A DNA stretch of 64,000 bases from Phlegmacium glaucopus. Lineage: Eukaryota > Basidiomycota > Agaricomycetes > Agaricales > Cortinariaceae. Location: contig MU130695.1 in NCBI GenBank assembly GCA_015039465.1, forward strand, positions 574,666-638,665. Direction: 5' to 3'. Below are positions 58,986-64,000 of the stretch, piece by piece. The position numbers were made by a program, and so were the translations under genes. The stretch's first letter is position 1. Each line of letters opens with the position of its first letter. The notes under the pieces were generated by a model. That model saw nothing but the letters and a program-made list of their open reading frames with translations. It was not told the DNA's origin and made no database searches.

Positions 58986-61010
58986 TCAACTGATCTTATC
59001 TTTCCTCTTCCTGAACAAAACTGCCGCTGATCCATTCGCCAGGTTTTCTGTCACAAACCAAGACTCCGTTGGTTGCTCCCCCTTCCCCAATTTGATATCA
59101 TAATTCATCAGAACATGTGTCATCATGACTTTCATAACGACGACGGTGAAGAACCTGCCCGGACTGTTGAGGAAACAAAGAATTAACCATAGAAAACCCT
59201 GGGTTAGTTGTGATTCATATATATACATATATATTATTACTAACCACATATGCCTTCCTACTCCGAAAGGAAGATAGTCTTGCGAGGCTGTAACCATTTG
59301 GGAACTTGGACCTTTATCCATGGTCACGAACCGGAAGCCTTGAAAAGTTTTTGCTTCTGGATATATTGCCTCATCAAGATGTGTAGAATGTGCTGCAATG
59401 GCGATCCTTGCCCCAACTGGAACACAAGTACCATCTGAAAAGGTAAAAGGCTTAAGAACCCGTCGATATGCTGCTGCTAAAAGAAATTACTTCAGCACTG
59501 GTAACCCCAAGTTGTGAAAAAAAGAAATCATACCGGCGCTGAGACCACTTAATCTCTGTGATTCCTTCAGGAAGCTGTCAAGTTTATTCATTCCGCCCAT
59601 AGCTTGCTTCGTCCACCCTTCCTCCAATATAACAGCTTCCATTTCTTCTCGTAGCGGCTCTATGTACTCGGTATGAGCAGCGAGATGAAACAAGGCTTGC
59701 GTAAAGCTCTGTGAAAATTATATCTCGGTCAGGTGTTCATTCGTCGTGAGTTTAAAGTAGGTGAATTACTGTAGTGGTGGTATAAACGGAGCCAAAATTC
59801 AACATGAGAAGATGAAACGCTATGTGTTCCAACTTCATCTCATCTGTGTCGCCATCTACTTCGGCCATGAACCATGACAGCAAATCTTCCTAAATTAATA
59901 CTGCTCGTTAGCCCACAGACTTGGTGAAATAAAACAGCTCACAGGCTTTCCAGGATAGTTTCTCCCATACAGCTGAATGTTTCTCCAGCGCTCCTCCACA
60001 AGAGGCCTGATAAAGAAAATTATACGTTTCATCGACAAAGTTACATTCGCGAATGGCAATCCGACGAATCTTCCTCAAATTTCAGGAACACAGCAGTTCA
60101 ACAAGTCCAATGATATGATTCTCACCGTTGTAGAAATGGTGGGAAAAGCCTAATAACGGATGCTGCTTTACTTATATCCATAGCAAACATTGTATTAAGC
60201 GATTGGTAATCGGACTCTCGACCTGAAGAGTGTGAACTTTCGTAGTCCATATATTTATAGATGTGGGACTCACATAACGGAAGTCCAACGAAGAGACGGT
60301 GTGCTACACGACTCACGACCTCAAGGGTCATATCTAGTGCACCAAATCTCTGCCATTCTACGAAAATATAAATACGTTATTCAAGATGGGATACAAACGA
60401 AACGCATACCTTCGCTGGGAAGGACAATTTTTTCAGAGAAAGCTATGTCCACCTCATCACGAAGGTCGGCGAATGAGTCATTTAACTCCCTTGTAAGTTG
60501 ATTCTGAACGATTGGAATGTGAAATTGGCTTCTTCTGATTCTAGGTTCAAGTGCGTGGAGTGCCTGTAGGGGGGTTTAACATCGCATTTTATTTAGCGTT
60601 TGGGTTGGTTGATCAAAAAATTATACCTCGTCAATCGCAGTTTCGATTGTCAGAACATCTTCTGGTGCTTTCCGGATATCTTCGATATGTTTTGGCCCAC
60701 TAACAATGATCGTCCATGATCCGAAGTCCGCTATTCTGAAAAGACCGTTCCGGTACTATTTGATATTAGGAAGTCAGGTCACTCAGTAGAAGAACCTGGA
60801 ATCAACCTTCCGATAGCCCTCTTGGAATATACTTTGACTGTCGAATAAGAGGCGGAAAGCACCAACATATGACAGCAAAGGTGCGGATGGCCCTATGGCA
60901 GGAATTGCCCGTACGTTGCCTGACGCCCCCAGCCATGACCTCGCCAACAGAAGGAATGATATAAACATCAAAAGCATTGCGATGCTAGTCAAGCTCAGAT
61001 GGTAAAACAT
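58986..61010 (-). CDS. Cytochrome P450 monooxygenase
   Basis: ATG 61010 begins a membrane anchor (MFYHLSLTSIAMLLMFISFL, LLARSW), then IPAIGPSAPLLSYVGAFRLL. Later exons give FGSWTIIVSGPKHIEDI, LDMTLEVVSRVAHRLFVGLP, LSWFMAEVDGDTDEMKLEHIA with HLLMLNFGSVYTTTT (I-helix, T-rich), FLKESQRLSGL (ExxR), PFTFSDGTCVPVGARIAI and the haem loop YLPFGVGRHMCPGRFF, ending at TGA 58986. The motif style (FGVGRHxCPGRFF) is close to the ent-kaurene-oxidase-like class common in basidiomycete secondary metabolism. About nine introns. It lies within 1 kb of the UstYa-like gene. Confidence 0.9.
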
Positions 61011-61884
61011 TTTAGAAAACCCGAGGGAGCAACGCAAAGTAAAAAGATGTTTCCTTTCTTTTGCGATATGGAAGGAATGATTGCAATGAGGACGTATGCT
61101 GGCAAAACGTTGCAGATATCAATATCTGGACAATAGAAACCATGTTCTGTCAGTAAATTGATCAGCACTCCAACAATGCATGGCCGGCGGCGTTGGCCGC
61201 CTCACTGACACTGACAGGCTGGCCGGGCGTTTTATAACATTGACCGGTCTGACCTGCCTGCCTAGTCACGAGGGAAGAGACGACCCTCATTTGATCCCAT
61301 TAAGAACTTCCAAAAAACGTTGACCATGAGATAGAAGGCTGGACATCATCCAATTTAGTGCTGTTCCAACTTCCGACCCGGCTTGGCCCGAGGCAGTAAC
61401 TTGAAATCTCGATTCTGCTTCAAACCAACTTCAAACCACAGTGGAATATTAGAGATACTAAAGATAATGGTTACACCATCGATAACGTCGACATGAATGT
61501 GATCCGGATGCTGGACACTTTTGCGGCAACTTTCATGAGTCCATAGCTTCCGATTTACTGGCGGAAAGGTAACTCTAACATTTCATCACATTACGATGGA
61601 GCTCCGATATAACAGCTTACTCTGGAGCTCTGTACCCACCTGTTGTGCCTCGCGGAGATCTACGTGGCTCTCATTTTTCATGGTTTATTTAGGTCAAACT
61701 CCGGCTGTGGGTGGACGCCCAGCCAGTGACGACGGAGATGACAATGGCGAGAATCATTGAAACTGCCTACATAATAAGTTCTTCGTAAGTCACATCGATG
61801 TATCGTTTACATGAACAACCAGCGCAAAGCGTAACCGCCATCCCTCGGAGATACGCATGCGCAACAGCTAAACGCTGAGACCAA
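61011..61884. other. Intergenic region between P450 and UstYa-like gene
   Basis: Upstream region of the P450; the UstYa-like gene ends at its far side. No gene is supported. GC-rich blocks near 61180-61260 (GGCCGGCGGCGTTGGCCGCC) are the only notable composition change. Confidence 0.5.
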
Positions 61885-62937
61885 TCAACTAATCACTGGA
61901 GGCGTCGGCAGATCATCCTCAATGAACAACTGCGTATCTATCCATTTCTGAATCCGCCGCTCCAGTGCCCAATCACGCAATTTGTCGAAATTTCGACATG
62001 AATGCGCCTGGGTGCTATGTCCCACAACCGCCGACAATTCGTTGTCCCACTGCCAGACATTCACGGAAATGTCAGCATTACACCTGTTAATTATCGCTCA
62101 TCAGATCAAATCATCTGAAGACTGTGGGTCCAGGTCTTACATTAGGGATTGGCGTACCGAATCGACGCAATGTGATACATGCTCCTCATCTAGATCAGTG
62201 TCCTTGATGTAGTACTCTCGGTGGAGAGCACGCCTAACAGTATTCTATTGTCTGTTAGTTCGAATAAAAATACACATACAATATAACCTGGACTGACGAG
62301 ACAGTGAAGTTGGTGGAAAACATCAAGTTCTGCAATATAATAACCTGGTTGGTCCTTGATGGGATATGTCTTGTTCGGGAGAAGGATGGCTTCGCTTCGT
62401 GTGATCTTCAGTATTGTATCTAGAGGCGCATTACTTGGAGTAAGCACAAGCAATCAAGTACATAGAACTAACGGTTATAAAGCATTCCCCAAGCTCTGTC
62501 AACGTCGTCTGAAAGGCCTTGATAGATAGTTTTGTCGGTCCGTCCAACAGTAAATGTTTTCACCTCGTGTTCTAAAGCGACCTGAGCAGGTGCTGGAACG
62601 AAGCGTCAGCTACTAACCAACTTCAGCAAACCGCTTGGACGATGGAACACCTACAATACAGCAGCGGGCGATCACTATATGGGCACATACATATCGTCTT
62701 GGTGTTGTGAGAGCTTGCGAACATGGATACGACAAGAGCGACAGCCTGAATCAGGATGACGAAGAGAAGCACCACTTCCCGCAAAGCCAGCCCGTAGTAT
62801 GTGGTCCTAGATTTATTCTGCGTAGAACATTCTTCTGAGGAGGACGGGTTCGAAACAAGAGGGAGGTATACAGTAGATTCGTGGCCCATTGGTATATCGG
62901 GGCGGAGACGAGAGTCGAGAGGAGAGGGCTGCTTCAT
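61885..62937 (-). CDS. UstYa-family (DUF3328) oxidase-like protein
   Basis: ATG 62937 (MKQPSPLDSRLRPDIPMG) gives a cytosolic leader, then one transmembrane helix (EVVLLFVILIQAVALVVSMF). The luminal part has VKTFTVGRTDKTIYQGLSDD, VDRAWGMLYN, YYIAELDVFHQLHCL and, after an intron, ALHREYYIKDTDLDEEHVSH, CVDSVRQSLM and CNADISVNVWQW, ending at TGA 61885. The two HxxHC motifs (HQLHC and HVSHC) are the defining UstYa pair. Family members carry out oxidative cyclisation or modification in ustiloxin, cyclochlorotine and related pathways. The gene is divergent from the small repeat-peptide gene at 63580 and close to a P450. Confidence 0.88.
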
Positions 62938-63579
62938 ATTTTCTTGGTGTGACAAATGATCCAATAAAAGCAGTCCGCTGATCATTTGAAATGACTTTAG
63001 ACTTTGTACTATCTCATGGATGAGTATGTACCGAGACATCGTGTAGTAAATAACACCCGAGTGATATGCATCATGCAAAGTTGTGCAACAAGTCAAACTG
63101 AATCTCCGCGTTGTCCCCACCGTCTGCAAAATTGCTTCAATTCAACCAACAATAGAATAAATATAATCCGAAAATACCTAAGAAAACGAGAGCATAATTG
63201 CGTGATCTGTAAATCCGGCAGCACGGGCTTCAACATGCCGATGTGGTTGACGCCCAATGGTAAGGTGATAAGCGGTGCATAAACAGTACATCCAAGCTTG
63301 TTATCATGTGCATCTCCAACGCATTTCGTGTGCGGTGCATGTCTAGCTGTCGAGCAGCCCATTCACGGTACAAAACGACAGTCAGCAGATCCATTTAATT
63401 ACAAAAATACCGTAACAGCAGATCAGTCATTAAATGTTACCACGGAAGAGCTGCGGCCGTCGCCCTGAGTCCAGAGCGTGCTCATAAAATTTCCAGCCTC
63501 TGTCACAACCTCAAATACCGACGCGATAGTGAGTTATAAGGGTTCTTTTCCCCAGTCAACTCTGTGTTAACAACTCACC
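62938..63579. promoter_or_regulatory. Divergent upstream region shared by the UstYa-like and repeat-peptide genes
   Basis: 640 bp without a supportable gene. GTTATAAG at about 63534, some 45 bases before the peptide-gene ATG, is a plausible TATA-like element, and the ATG sits in a good context (CTCACCATGA). The head-to-head arrangement would allow co-regulation. Confidence 0.4.
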
Positions 63580-63960
63580 ATGAAATTTGCATTACTTTCT
63601 TCGCTCGCTTTAGTTGCTTGCCTCGTTCACGCTACTCCCGTTCAACTTCCACGCGTGGTAAGCGCAATTGAACACTTCGTATAGAACAACATTCAAAGGA
63701 CTCACTTCCTACCCAAATACCAGCTTTCTGCCCGTGAAGTCGATCTCGACGTTTCTAACGGCGGCCCTGAGTCGATTTGGGTTCGCCAAGATCCTGAATT
63801 AGCCTTGGTCGGCCGTGAAGTAGATCTCGACGTTTCTATCGCAAACGGCCCTACCTTTTGGGCTCGCCGTAACCCTGAATCAGCCTTGGTTGGCCCGGAG
63901 ATCTATGTTATTACTTCTAGTGTGCTTCGCTTCGGTAGGAAGAGGGCTTGTTCTGTATAG
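63580..63960 (+). CDS. Secreted repeat peptide, candidate RiPP precursor
   Basis: ATG 63580 gives a clear signal peptide (MKFALLSSLALVACLVHA, then TPVQLPRV). One intron (63658-63723, GTAAGC..CCAG) follows. The mature part has two near-identical repeats that start REVDLDVS, pass through NGGPESIW or ANGPTFW, then VRQDP or ARRNP, and end in ELALVG or SALVG. A third divergent unit starts PEIYVITSS, and the protein ends GRKRACSV. Total about 105 residues. Basic pairs (RR, RKR) are possible Kex2 sites. The arrangement of signal peptide plus repeated segments with variable cores resembles fungal dikaritin precursors, and the neighbours are UstYa and P450. It is not certain that it is modified; a plain secreted protein is the alternative. 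Confidence 0.7.
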
Positions 63961-64000
63961 GGTAATTCCTGGTTTGGTCCAATAATAACGTCTTGAACTA

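Noticed and set aside
63580..63960. Mating pheromone precursor
   Set aside because: The protein has a signal peptide and repeats, and ends CSV, one residue short of a CaaX box; basidiomycete pheromone precursors lack signal peptides.

Overview
The window is genomic DNA of a filamentous basidiomycete, most likely an agaricomycete. Introns of about 50-65 nt interrupt nearly every gene. The recognisable genes are fungal (GH76 mannanase, Mep-type ammonium transporter, pirin, Vps9-domain GEF, Notchless, Dam1, inhibitor I9, cytochrome P450, UstYa-like protein). The MMR_HSR1-like GTPases resemble a family I know from agaricomycete genomes, and Ty1/copia debris is common. I cannot name the species.

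Layout. 0-9.6 kb is a transposon graveyard: two copia 3' ends with LTRs, a copia gag-protease fragment, a GMC oxidoreductase remnant and a foldback element. 9.7-15.2 kb (minus) is a GTPase gene whose middle is a 3.7-kb tandem array. 15.4-31.9 kb is mostly ordinary genes: GH76, an NAAA/acid-ceramidase-like hydrolase, a long disordered methyltransferase, an ammonium transporter and a disordered NTF2-domain protein. 32-35 kb holds repeats, including a 1.17-kb palindrome and a relic GTPase 3' end. 35.1-40.9 kb (minus) is a second copy of the array-bearing GTPase. 42.3-56.8 kb is gene-dense: inhibitor I9, VPS9, a coiled-coil protein, Dam1, pirin, a Bud6-N protein, Notchless and an uncharacterised small protein. 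57.5-58.3 kb is a tandem repeat. 59-64 kb holds a P450, a UstYa-like gene and a small secreted repeat peptide, which together look like a fungal RiPP locus.

Main discovery. In both GTPase genes the array is not plain satellite DNA. Read on the coding (minus) strand, every ~56-bp unit is one complete ~53-nt intron (GTAAGT donor, CTTAC branch-like site, TTTTGACAG acceptor) plus exactly three nucleotides. The upstream exon enters the array at a codon boundary and the downstream exon leaves at one, so every 3-nt microexon is a single codon. I count 62 consecutive single-codon exons in copy 1 and 66 in copy 2. None of the 128 triplets is a stop. Joined in order, copy 2 gives a Leu/Arg/Asp/Glu-rich amphipathic, coiled-coil-like helix. 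This would be a gene that spells one protein segment one amino acid per intron, with the segment length set by tandem-repeat copy number. It is inferred from sequence alone; full-length cDNA is decisive.
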